Below, in pieces: positions 19,660-28,726 of a stretch of 64,000 bases of DNA (position 1 is the stretch's first letter; every line of letters starts with the position of its first letter). The notes beneath the pieces are model-generated. The model saw only the letters and a program-made list of their open reading frames with translations, did not search any database and was not told the DNA's origin. Position numbers and translations under genes: made by a program. This DNA is from PNOJ01 sp016706845 (lineage in GTDB: Bacteria > Krumholzibacteriota > Krumholzibacteriia > LZORAL124-64-63): the NCBI GenBank assembly GCA_016706845.1, contig JADJIV010000014.1:1-64000 (forward strand). Reading direction: 5' to 3'.

Positions 19660-20322
19660 TCAGGCGGGCGCGAAGAACCGGGTCCCCTGGAAGCTCTCGC
19701 GCAGCTGCTCGAACAGGCGCTCGAAGTCCCGGGGCACGTTCACGTAGTCGAAGTCGTTCGTGTTCACCACCAGCAGCGGCGTCTGCCGGTAGTGGTGGAA
19801 ATAATAGCTGTAGGCGCCGTTGAGCGCATCGATGTAGTCGCGGTTCATGTCGCGCTCGAAACTGCGGCCGCGCCGCGCGATGCGCTCCATGAGCACATCG
19901 GTCGAGGCCTGCAGGAAGATCACCAGGTCGGGCTGCAGGATGCGCTGCTCGAGGATCGTGGCCAGCTGGTCGTAGAGCACCAGCTCGTCGTCGCGCAGGT
20001 TCAGGTTGGCGAAGATGCGGTCCTTCGCGAACAGGTAGTCCGAGACCACCGTCTGCGCGAAGAGGTCGCCCTGCAGCAGCCCCTGCTGCTGGCGGTAGCG
20101 GCTGAGCAGGAAGAAGAGCTGGGTCTGGAAGGCCAGGGCCGAGCGGTCCTGGTAGAATTTCACCAGGAAGGGGTTTTCCTCCACGACCTCCAGGTTCACC
20201 TGGGCGCCGATGTGACCGGCCAGGCGCTTGGTCAGGCTGGTCTTGCCCGCCCCGATCACGCCCTCCACGACGATGTACCGCCAGGGCAGCGTCGCCGCCG
20301 CCGCGCCTCCGTGCTCAGCCAT
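19660..20322 (-). CDS. Deoxynucleoside kinase
   Basis: Phosphorylates deoxynucleosides for salvage; 220 residues. Features of the dNK/dGK family: P-loop VVEGVIGAGKTSL, EENPFLVKFYQD, a conserved SDYLFAKDRIF (ERS/D region), and the lid RGRSFERDMNRDYI. Substrate (dA, dG or dC) is not predictable. The ATG at 20322 was chosen over a longer in-frame start because it begins just before the P-loop and overlaps the folK stop by 8 bases. Confidence 0.85.
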   Translation of the reverse strand: MAEHGGAAAATLPWRYIVVEGVIGAGKTSLTKRLAGHIGAQVNLEVVEENPFLVKFYQDRSALAFQTQLFFLLSRYRQQQGLLQGDLFAQTVVSDYLFAKDRIFANLNLRDDELVLYDQLATILEQRILQPDLVIFLQASTDVLMERIARRGRSFERDMNRDYIDALNGAYSYYFHHYRQTPLLVVNTNDFDYVNVPRDFERLFEQLRESFQGTRFFAPA

Positions 20323-20881
20323 CGCTCCCGTCCCAGGCCAGGGTTCCTCCGGGCAGGGGGCGCACCGCCGGCCCGCCTGCGGCGCGGATGATCGCACGAA
20401 CGGTCCCCACTGTCAGCCCCGAATCGGGCAGGACCAGGTCCGCCGCCAGCTGCGCCAGGGGCTCCAGCACGAAGGCCCGCTCGCGCAGACGCGGGTGGGG
20501 GATCACCAGGTCCGGCTCGGCCAGGACCAGGTCGCCGTAGAGCAGGATGTCCAGATCGAGGATCCGCGGCTGCAGATGGGTGCCGGGCGGACGCCCGCAG
20601 TCCCGCTCGATCCGCTGCAGGCTCGCCAGCAGATCACGTGGCGCGAGGGTCGTGGCCACCAGGGCGCAGGCGTTCAGGTAGGGAGGCTGCGGCCCGCCGG
20701 GGCCGACGTAGGCGGTCTCCCAGATCCCGCTGCGGTCCAGGGGCCGCACCCCGGGCAGGGCGCCGACGGCTTCCCAGCCCCGCCGCAGCGCCGACAGCCG
20801 GTCGCCCAGGTTGCCGCCCAGGCCCAGAGCCGCCGTCGTTTCGCCCGGCCGGGGCCCCGCCGCCACGGGGCCGCCCGTCAC
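20315..20881 (-). CDS. folK: 2-amino-4-hydroxy-6-hydroxymethyldihydropteridine pyrophosphokinase
   Basis: Transfers pyrophosphate to the pterin precursor in folate synthesis; 188 residues. Signatures: ALGLGGNLGDR, PYLNACALVAT, LLASLQRIERDCGR, and the RILDLDILLYGD motif with the metal-binding aspartates, then IPHPRLRERAFVL. The GTG at 20881 overlaps the folB stop as GTGA; a longer frame upstream is antisense-like and Arg-rich. Confidence 0.93.
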   Translation of the reverse strand: MTGGPVAAGPRPGETTAALGLGGNLGDRLSALRRGWEAVGALPGVRPLDRSGIWETAYVGPGGPQPPYLNACALVATTLAPRDLLASLQRIERDCGRPPGTHLQPRILDLDILLYGDLVLAEPDLVIPHPRLRERAFVLEPLAQLAADLVLPDSGLTVGTVRAIIRAAGGPAVRPLPGGTLAWDGSDG

Positions 20882-21300
20882 TGGATCGACTCCCCGTGGC
20901 CGTGCCGGTGCAGGGGCTTGCGGGCTTTGCGGGACAGCAGGTCCTCGCGCGTGCGGTCGATGGTCACCGAGACGCTGCCCAGGAAGTTCTTGATCGGCGG
21001 GTTCGGCTTGTGGACCGTGACGGTCGCCGCGTCCAGAGCGAACTCGGTCAGCAGCATGTCGCAGATGCGGCCGGCCAGGGCTTCCAGCAGCTGGAAGGAC
21101 TCCCCCGCCGTCAGCTCGATGATCCGCTGGTGGACCAGGGTGTAGTCCAGCGCGTCCTGCATCGAGTCGCTGATCGCGGCGCCCTGCACGTCGGTCCACA
21201 GCTCCACGTCGATGACGAAGCGCTGGCCGAGTTCGCGCTCGGCCGGATGGGCCCCGTGGTAGGCGTACACGTCGATGCCGGTGAGTCGGATGCAATCCAT
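20878..21300 (-). CDS. folB: Dihydroneopterin aldolase
   Basis: Cleaves dihydroneopterin in folate synthesis; 140 residues. It begins DCIRLTGIDVYAYHGAHPAE and contains QRFVIDVELW, ALDYTLVHQ, ESFQLLEALAGRI and VHKPNPPI. The C-terminus has a His-rich extension (LHRHGHGE). The ATG overlaps the stop of the aminotransferase gene by one base (TGATG). Directly followed by folK, the next enzyme in the pathway. Confidence 0.94.
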   Translation of the reverse strand: MDCIRLTGIDVYAYHGAHPAERELGQRFVIDVELWTDVQGAAISDSMQDALDYTLVHQRIIELTAGESFQLLEALAGRICDMLLTEFALDAATVTVHKPNPPIKNFLGSVSVTIDRTREDLLSRKARKPLHRHGHGESIQ

Positions 21301-22463
21301 CACAGCCTCCTGAATCTTGCCGCAGCTTCGGCCAACCGCTCGTCCGCGGCCGTCAGGGACAGCCGGAACCAGCCCTCGCCCCCGCTCCCGAAACCCGTGC
21401 CGGGAGTCACCACGACCGCCTCGTCGTCCAGCGCGCGCCGGCAGAAGCCGAGGCTGTCCTCGCCCCGCGGGACGCGCGCCCACACGTAGAACGTGGCTTC
21501 GGTCTCGTAGACCTCGAAGCCCGCGGCGCGCAGCGCGCCCGCCATCAGCCGACGGCGGGACGGGTAGACCGCCATGACCCCGCGCAGCAGTTCCTCGCCC
21601 GCGGGGGTGAGCGCCTGCGCGGCCACTTCCTGGACCGCCGAGAACACCCCGCTGTCGATGTTCTGCTTCACCTGCTCCAGGGCGGCGATCACCTCGGGGT
21701 GGCCCGCCGCGAAACCGACGCGCCAGCCCGTCATGTTGAACATCTTCGAGAGGCTGTGGAACTCCACGACGCGCTCGCGCGACGCGTCCGCCTCGCGCAG
21801 CAGGGACGCCGGGCGGCCGCCGGCTCCCGGGACCTCGGGCACCACCTCGAGGTAGGCCGCGTCGCTGGCCACCACGGCGCCCGTGCCGCGCAGGGCGGCG
21901 ACGGCCGCGGCGTAGAAGCCGGGCGCGGCGGTGGCGCCGGTGGGGTTGTTCGGGTAGTTCAGGAACAGCAGCCGCGTGCGCGCGCCGGCGGCGGCGGCCA
22001 GGTCCGCGGGGTCGGGCAGGAAGCCGCGCGCGGCGGTCAGCGGGAAGTACCGCGGCACGCCGCCGGCCAGCAGCGTGGCCGACGCGTACACCGGGTACCC
22101 GATGTCCGGCACCAGGACCTCGTCCCCCTCCTCCAGCAGCGCCAGCGGCAGGTGGGCGAGCCCCTCCTTGCTGCCGATCAGGGCCAGGACCTGGGTGTCG
22201 GGGTCGACCGTCACGCCGTGGCGCCGCCGCAGCCAGTCCGCCGCGGCCCGCCGCAGCGCCGCCGAGCCGCGGTTGGCCGGGTAGCGGTGGTGCTCCGGGC
22301 GGCGGATCGCCTCGGCCATCGCGTCGAGCAGGGGCGCGGGCGTCGGGCGGTCGGGGTCGCCGATGCCGAGATCGATCACGTCGCGGCCGGCCGCCTGCGC
22401 GGCGCGCTTCGCGCGGTCGATCTCGGTGAACAGGTAGGGCGCGAGGCGCTGCAGTCGGGACAC
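21300..22463 (-). CDS. Class I/II PLP aminotransferase, LL-diaminopimelate aminotransferase-like
   Basis: Fold-type I aminotransferase of 387 residues. Motifs: DLGIGDPDRPTP near the N-terminus, NYPNNPTGA, SDAAYLEV, the PLP lysine in HSLSKMFNMTGWRVGF, and EATFYVWARVP. The GIGDPD and the SKTFNMTGWR-like block match DapL-type enzymes that make LL-diaminopimelate for lysine and peptidoglycan. Assignment to DapL rather than a related aspartate/aromatic aminotransferase is by resemblance only. Confidence 0.82.
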   Translation of the reverse strand: MSRLQRLAPYLFTEIDRAKRAAQAAGRDVIDLGIGDPDRPTPAPLLDAMAEAIRRPEHHRYPANRGSAALRRAAADWLRRRHGVTVDPDTQVLALIGSKEGLAHLPLALLEEGDEVLVPDIGYPVYASATLLAGGVPRYFPLTAARGFLPDPADLAAAAGARTRLLFLNYPNNPTGATAAPGFYAAAVAALRGTGAVVASDAAYLEVVPEVPGAGGRPASLLREADASRERVVEFHSLSKMFNMTGWRVGFAAGHPEVIAALEQVKQNIDSGVFSAVQEVAAQALTPAGEELLRGVMAVYPSRRRLMAGALRAAGFEVYETEATFYVWARVPRGEDSLGFCRRALDDEAVVVTPGTGFGSGGEGWFRLSLTAADERLAEAAARFRRL

Positions 22464-22497
22464 GGCGCTCCAGTCGGGATGCGGCGGCGCGGCGGCA

Positions 22498-22533
22498 GGG
22501 AAAGCCCCGCGCCGCCGGTGCGGTCGCGGGGCT
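22498..22533 (-). terminator. Intrinsic terminator after the TPR gene
   Basis: A 9-base-pair GC stem (22503-22511 with 22525-22533) followed on the minus strand by TTTCCC, 18 bases after the TPR stop. It may partly separate the TPR gene from the aminotransferase-fol-pan run. Confidence 0.65.
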
Positions 22534-22550
22534 GTTCGACGGCGGTGCGG

Positions 22551-23714
22551 TCAGCGGCCGGCGTTCTGGCGCTGGCGCTGGCGGATCTCCTCGAGCTGGT
22601 CCTGCCGCTGCATTTCTTCCTGCGACCAGTACTTGTAGTCGCCGGTGGCGTTGCCCGCCACCCAGCGGAACTTCTCCTTGGCTTCCATGTAGCGGCCGGC
22701 GGTCTCGAGCGCCTTGCCCTGGGCGTAGACCAGGTAGACCCGCTGCGATTCGTCCTCGAGGTGGGCGAGGTGCTGCTCGGCGACCGCGAGCGCTTCGTCG
22801 CTGCGGTTGGCCTTCGACAGCAGCTCGGAAAGTTCGCCGGCGCTCTTGCCGTCCGACGGCTTCAGCTCCAGGTACTGACGGTAGGCGGCCACCGAAGCGT
22901 CCGTCTGGCCCAGGCGGCTGCGGCAGCGCGCCAGGTTCAGCATCACGTTGTCGCGGCGGCTGCTCTCGGGGTTGTTCTTCAGGAAGGCGTCGCAGAGGTC
23001 GGCGGCGCCCGTGAAGTCGCCCGCGCGCATCTTCTCCACGATGAGCTGGTAGCCCGTGCTGCCGCCGGCCTGCGAGCCGTACTCGGAGGCCTTCACCGCG
23101 TAGAGGTCGGCTTCCTTCACGTTGCCGAAGCCGCGCTCGCGCTCGGCCGCGGCGCGGCAGGCCTTGGTCAGCTCGGGCAGGACCTTCTCGCGCAGGTTCG
23201 GGCAGCCGTCCAGCACCAGTTCGAAGGCCTCGACGGAGCGGGGGAAGTCCTTCACCGCGTTGTGCATCACGGCCAGGTTGAACAGGATCGAGCAGTCCTC
23301 GGGCGCCAGGCGGCTGGCGTTGACGTACGCCTGGCGGGCGAGGCGGTACTCCTTGAGCTTCGCGTAGGTCTTGCCCAGGTCCATGTAGTCGCCGGACTGG
23401 GCGTCCTTGCCGCGGACCTCGATCAGGCGCTCGAAGGTGGTGCGCGCCTGCGCGAAATCCTCCGTGGCGAAGAAGGCCTTGCCCAGGTACTTCAGGGAAT
23501 TGGCGTGCTCGGGGCAGATGCTCAGCGCCGACTGCAGCTGCGGGATCGCCTGCGCCCAGCTCTGGGCCTTGATGAAGTCGCCCGCCTGGGAAAAGGCGAA
23601 GTCGGCTTCCTTCTGCTGGCCCTCGGGACAGGCGGCGGCGGCGAGTCCGGCCGTCGCCAGAAGCAGGAGACTCAAGGCGAAAGTCAGCGGCGAGTTCTGG
23701 GTCCGTCTCGGCAC
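22551..23714 (-). CDS. Secreted tetratricopeptide-repeat protein
   Basis: A 387-residue exported protein with many TPR units (for example ALSICPEHANSLKYLGKAFF, YMDLGKTYAKLKEYRLARQ, CSILFNLAVMHNAVKDF). The GTG at 23714 has a GGAGGTG ribosome site and starts a signal peptide (FALSLLLLATAGLAAAAC). A cysteine after AAA is not in a classical lipobox. The C-terminus is Gln/Arg-rich. The frame is open upstream into the MobA-like gene, but promoter, ribosome site and signal peptide all mark 23714 as the start. Probably a periplasmic scaffold. Confidence 0.82.
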   Translation of the reverse strand: MPRRTQNSPLTFALSLLLLATAGLAAAACPEGQQKEADFAFSQAGDFIKAQSWAQAIPQLQSALSICPEHANSLKYLGKAFFATEDFAQARTTFERLIEVRGKDAQSGDYMDLGKTYAKLKEYRLARQAYVNASRLAPEDCSILFNLAVMHNAVKDFPRSVEAFELVLDGCPNLREKVLPELTKACRAAAERERGFGNVKEADLYAVKASEYGSQAGGSTGYQLIVEKMRAGDFTGAADLCDAFLKNNPESSRRDNVMLNLARCRSRLGQTDASVAAYRQYLELKPSDGKSAGELSELLSKANRSDEALAVAEQHLAHLEDESQRVYLVYAQGKALETAGRYMEAKEKFRWVAGNATGDYKYWSQEEMQRQDQLEEIRQRQRQNAGR

Positions 23715-23793
23715 GGGACACCTCCGTCGCGACCCGCGGGTCGCGGTGCAGTGATCGTGGGGGCGCTGGTCCGGGATCTGACGCGGACACGGG

Positions 23794-23822
23794 AACATAG
23801 AACATCCCCCGGATCGTGTCAA
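23794..23822 (-). promoter_or_regulatory. Strong sigma-70 promoter for the TPR gene and downstream operon
   Basis: A perfect TTGACA (23817-23822) and TATGTT (23794-23799) with the ideal 17-base spacer on the minus strand. It sits about 80 bases before the TPR GTG and probably drives much of the run down to 11.9 kb. Confidence 0.8.
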
Positions 23823-23886
23823 TGTAGCCCGGATCCTTGCGGAACGCCGTCGGGACCGGTCCCGCTCCGCTCGTCGCTGGTCTGTT

Positions 23887-24506
23887 TCAAACCTCAATGC
23901 CGCCGCGAGTTCCCCCGCCGCCGGTCGCGACGGCCGGTCGAAGTCCTGCACCACACCCGCATCCTGCACGGGCAGTCGCAGGACGCGGACCTCCGTCGCC
24001 TCGATGAGGTCGCGCATGGGGCCGTCGTGGTCGGCGGGATCGTGGTCCAGCCAGGGCGCCAGCGGCGCCACGACGGGGTGACCGCGTCCCGTCCCGAACA
24101 CCGGGACGATCACCGCCGCGGGATCGCGCGCCGAGGCTGCGGCCAGCAGCCCGCACGTCGCGGCGGCGACCAGGGGCACGTCGACCGGGTGCAGCCAGAG
24201 GTGCGTGGCGCGACTGCGCAAACGGGCGACCGCCGCCAGGACCGAGGCGGCGGTGTCGCCGCCGGCCGGGTGCAGCGCCCACACCGGCTGCAGGCGCCGC
24301 GTCAGCGCGCCGGCGTAGGCCGCGGCCAACGACGGCGTGGTGACGATGCAGAGCGGCCGGCCGCAGGCGTCGTGAAGTTCCGCCACCCGCAGCAGCAGGG
24401 GACGCGGATCGTCCGGCAACACGACGAGACCCTTCGGCGCGCCCATGCGCCGCGACTCGCCGCGGGCCAGGATCACGGCCCAGTCCCGCCGGTCGTCGCG
24501 GTTCAC
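23887..24506 (-). CDS. MobA-like nucleotidyltransferase (3' end uncertain)
   Basis: NTP-transferase related to MobA/MocA/IspD-type enzymes, about 205 residues. It starts with a MobA-type loop (AVILARGESRRMGAPKGLVVL) and ends the conserved part with VPLVAAATC, GRGHPVV and VVQDFDRP, typical of MobA-like cytidylyl or guanylyl transferases. The GTG at 24506 overlaps the upstream stop by GTGA. The frame does not stop where the family ends; it stays open into the next gene, so either a stop was lost through an indel near 23890-23910 or the true stop is mis-sequenced. The lower coordinate is approximate. Substrate unknown. Confidence 0.6.
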
Positions 24507-25102
24507 GAGTTCTTCCCCACTGAGGGGGCGGGTCGCGGCGGCGGCCCCGCGGCGCGGAAGGCCGCGCGCAGCCGCGGCTGCGGACCACGCACCTCGCCCA
24601 GGATGAAGATCGGCACGCCCCGCTCCTCCATCAGCCGGTCGAGCGCCGCGAAGAGGCCGATGCTGTCGAGGCAGTCGTCGAGCCGCAGCAGCGCCGGAGC
24701 CGCGGGCGTGCCTGCGGCCGCCCGCGCGAGCAGGCCGGCCGGCCCGCAGATCTCGTCCAGCAGCGCGTCCCAGCCGCGCTCCGCGGCCGGGGTCAGCGGC
24801 ACGACCGGCAGGGCCAGCGACGTGCGGGCGGGCAGGTCAGCGACCGCCGTCGCGGCCGCCACGAGCACCACCCGGTCGGGATGCTGCGCGGCGAGGGCGT
24901 CGACCGCCGCCGCGTCGAGATCTGCCGGTCCCATCTCGCAGCAGAGGCAGGGAACGCTGGCGTCGGCAAGAGTCGTGTCGTCGAGCGCCGCGGCGACGGC
25001 GTCGCGCAGACGCAACGCGTCCTGGTGGCCGTAACACACCACGACGTGGCCGCCCTCACGGGGCAGGAAGGCGTGCCAGGGCACCAGGAACTCAAAGCCC
25101 AC
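24503..25102 (-). CDS. Hypothetical protein with clustered cysteines
   Basis: A 199-residue protein of unrecognised family. No signal peptide or membrane helix is seen. A cysteine cluster (VPCLCCEMG) lies near residue 55, with further Cys in VVCYG, DEICGP and LDDCLD. Alternating hydrophobic stretches (DRVVLVAAATAVADL, VPIFILGEV) suggest an alpha/beta fold. The start at 25102 overlaps the glycosyltransferase end by 11 bases and the stop overlaps the MobA-like gene, so the three are translated together. Function cannot be inferred; the cysteines may bind metal. Confidence 0.6.
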   Translation of the reverse strand: MGFEFLVPWHAFLPREGGHVVVCYGHQDALRLRDAVAAALDDTTLADASVPCLCCEMGPADLDAAAVDALAAQHPDRVVLVAAATAVADLPARTSLALPVVPLTPAAERGWDALLDEICGPAGLLARAAAGTPAAPALLRLDDCLDSIGLFAALDRLMEERGVPIFILGEVRGPQPRLRAAFRAAGPPPRPAPSVGKNS

Positions 25103-26231
25103 GCTTCCCGCCTCCCGTCCGGTCCATGAGCCGCGCGTACCAGTCCGCCAGCTCCGCGACCATGCGGTCGCGGTGGAAGCGGGACTCCACGCGCCGCCGA
25201 CCCGCCTCTCCCCTGCGCGCGGCCTCCACCGGGTCGGCCAGCAGTTCGGCCAGCGCCGCAGTGAGCGCCGCCGGATCGCCCGGCGTCACGAGCCATCCCG
25301 TCTCGCCGTGCACCGTCACCTCGGCGACGCCGGTCGGCAGGCGGGTGGCGACGACGGGCAGGCCGGCGGCCATCGCTTCCAGCTGGACCAGGCCGAAGGT
25401 CTCGGCCCGCAGCAGGCTCGGCAGCACGAGTCCCGCGGCGCCGGACATCACCGACCGCAACGCGCCGTCGTCCAGCTCGCCCCGCAACCGGACCCGACCC
25501 GCGAGGTCCGGCTGCGCCGCGCGCGCCGCCAGGCGGGCGCGCAGCGGGCCGTCGCCCACGATGTCCAGCTGCGCGCCGGGCAGACGCGCCACGGCTTCGA
25601 GCAGCACTTCGATCCCCTTGTAATAGACCAGCCGGCCGACGAACAGCAGGGGCCCGCGCCCGGGATGCGTGCCCACCCGCCACGGGCCGGGATCGATGCC
25701 GAACGGGATGACCGCCGTGCGCGCCGCGTGCGGCGCCAGCAGGGGCGACTGGTCGCGCAGGCTCGCCGACGACACCGCGACGCCGTCGCAGCGCGCCAGC
25801 AGCCGGCGCACGAGCGGCCGCAGCAGGGCGGCGCCCAGCCGCTGGCGCGTGATGTCGGCGTGGTACCAGACGGTGAGCCGGCCCGCGCCGGGCCCGCGGG
25901 CCGACGCCAGCAGCGCGGCCGCGGCCAGGGGGTTGGGCCAGTGGAGGGTGACGACGTCGGGGCGGCGGCGCAGCAGCCGGCGCAGCTCGGCCGCCAGGTC
26001 CGGCATGAGCGGCTGCGAGGCCAACGTCGCGGCCACGCCGCAACGCACCAGTTCACCGCTCCCGCCGCCGGGCGCCGGCAGCGGCCGGCGGATCGTGCGG
26101 CGCGCCTCGCCCGCCACCAGCACGTCGACCTCGTCGCCGCGGGCGAGCAGGCCGTCGGTGATGGCGGCCAGGACGGTCTCCATCCCGCCCTTGGCGGGCG
26201 GATAGTACTTGCCGATCTGCAGGATGCGCAT
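25092..26231 (-). CDS. GT4-family glycosyltransferase
   Basis: Retaining GT-B glycosyltransferase of family 4, 379 residues. N-terminal ILQIGKYYPPAKGGMETVL is the usual acceptor-side opening; the donor-binding half shows LLFVGRLVYYKGIEVLLEA, LDIVGDGPLR, LPSLLRAETFGLVQLEAMA and GLPVVATRLPTGVAE, with the EX7E-type glutamates in AETFGLVQLE. Likely builds a surface polysaccharide or glycolipid; sugar unknown. It heads the three-gene operon with the Cys-rich and MobA-like proteins. Confidence 0.88.
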   Translation of the reverse strand: MRILQIGKYYPPAKGGMETVLAAITDGLLARGDEVDVLVAGEARRTIRRPLPAPGGGSGELVRCGVAATLASQPLMPDLAAELRRLLRRRPDVVTLHWPNPLAAAALLASARGPGAGRLTVWYHADITRQRLGAALLRPLVRRLLARCDGVAVSSASLRDQSPLLAPHAARTAVIPFGIDPGPWRVGTHPGRGPLLFVGRLVYYKGIEVLLEAVARLPGAQLDIVGDGPLRARLAARAAQPDLAGRVRLRGELDDGALRSVMSGAAGLVLPSLLRAETFGLVQLEAMAAGLPVVATRLPTGVAEVTVHGETGWLVTPGDPAALTAALAELLADPVEAARRGEAGRRRVESRFHRDRMVAELADWYARLMDRTGGGKRGL

Positions 26232-26532
26232 GGTCCGCCTACAGTAGCCGATGGCGGCGCACCGGCCAGCACAAAAGACCGTTCTGGTTTCGAGAAGAGG
26301 CGAGGCCGGGTGCCAGAACGCATACTTCAGTTGCGTTCACCTACCATCACGACTCTTATTTTTTTCTTTTTGAACGTGATACAGCCTCGCTTTGTCAAGT
26401 TTACTCAAACGGGTGGGACATGTGCATGTGGCGTGGAAAAGGGTATGAACATCTGGGAGCCCATGGAGGGGCCTTTTGTTGGTGAAGGGCGGGGACTGGG
26501 AACCGCCCTCGCATCGCGCGGAACGCGACGGA
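26232..26532. other. AT-richer intergenic region between groEL and the glycosyltransferase gene
   Basis: Three hundred bases without a gene, with base composition clearly below the local average (T-rich tract at 26354-26376). On the minus strand a TTGACA lies at 26393-26398 but no good -10 follows at the right distance. An 8-base inverted repeat (26280-26287 with 26313-26320, CGTTCTGG/CCAGAACG) falls in the presumed leader of the glycosyltransferase mRNA. A weak GC hairpin (about 26486-26511) follows groEL and may terminate it. Confidence 0.5.
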
Positions 26533-28173
<1,641 letters not shown>

Positions 28174-28204
28174 GTCGAAATCTCCTTTGCGGTCGTCCGG
28201 ATGC

Positions 28205-28492
28205 CTAGAGGATGGCGAGGACGTCGCCCTCGCGCAGGATCAGGTAGTCGTTGTTGCCGACGGTGACCTCGGTGCCCGAGTACTTGCCGTACAGCACGAC
28301 GTCGCCCTTCTTGACCTCGGGAGCGACGCGCTTGCCGTCCTCGGCCACGCGGCCGGGACCCACCGCCACGATCTTGCCCCGCTGGGGCTTCTCCTTGGCC
28401 GTGTCGGGGATGATGATGCCGCCCTTCATCGTCTCGGCCTCCATCGGCTCGACGATGACGCGATCCGCAAGGGGCTTGATGCTGAGAGCCAT
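28205..28492 (-). CDS. groES: Co-chaperonin GroES
   Basis: 95-residue lid of the GroEL cage. Typical IKPLADRVIVEPMEAE, mobile loop region TMKGGIIIPDTAKEKPQ, and GDVVLYGKYSGTEV. The ATG at 28492 is preceded by AGGAGGCGGAG; an upstream in-frame ATG (28525) would include the ribosome site and is rejected. Confidence 0.97.
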   Translation of the reverse strand: MALSIKPLADRVIVEPMEAETMKGGIIIPDTAKEKPQRGKIVAVGPGRVAEDGKRVAPEVKKGDVVLYGKYSGTEVTVGNNDYLILREGDVLAIL

Positions 28493-28534
28493 CTTCTCCG
28501 CCTCCTTCTGCCTGTGAGGGAACAAGGCCGACCA

Positions 28535-28561
28535 TTAGCACTCTCGGCCCGGGATTGCCAG
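28535..28561 (-). promoter_or_regulatory. CIRCE operator (HrcA-type) of groES-groEL
   Basis: The half-site TTAGCACTC (28535-28543) is perfect, followed by exactly 9 bases and a degenerate second half (28553-28561, 6 of 9 positions fit). Its place between the -10 and the groES start is the usual one for HrcA repression relieved by heat. Confidence 0.8.
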
Positions 28562-28567
28562 GGCGGC

Positions 28568-28595
28568 AATATAGCACCGCCACGGACCCCGGCAA
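28568..28595 (-). promoter_or_regulatory. Promoter of groES-groEL
   Basis: TTGCCG (28590-28595) and TATATT (28568-28573) are 16 bases apart on the minus strand; the -10 is extended by TGC. The CIRCE element lies immediately downstream. Confidence 0.65.
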
Positions 28596-28662
28596 GACCG
28601 ATTCCCCGCCTCTGACATTCGTCGCGCCAGAGGTCTGTCATCTTGTCATGTTGAAACCGCGC

Positions 28663-28690
28663 TTGCACTCGGCGCGTGGTCCATTACCCT
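28663..28690 (+). promoter_or_regulatory. Possible promoter of the GH13-like gene
   Basis: TTGCAC and TACCCT are 16 bases apart on the plus strand, 36 bases before the ATG at 28727. The -10 match is weak. Confidence 0.35.
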
Positions 28691-28726
28691 GAACCCGTCC
28701 ATTCACCGACCCTGATGGGAGCCTGC

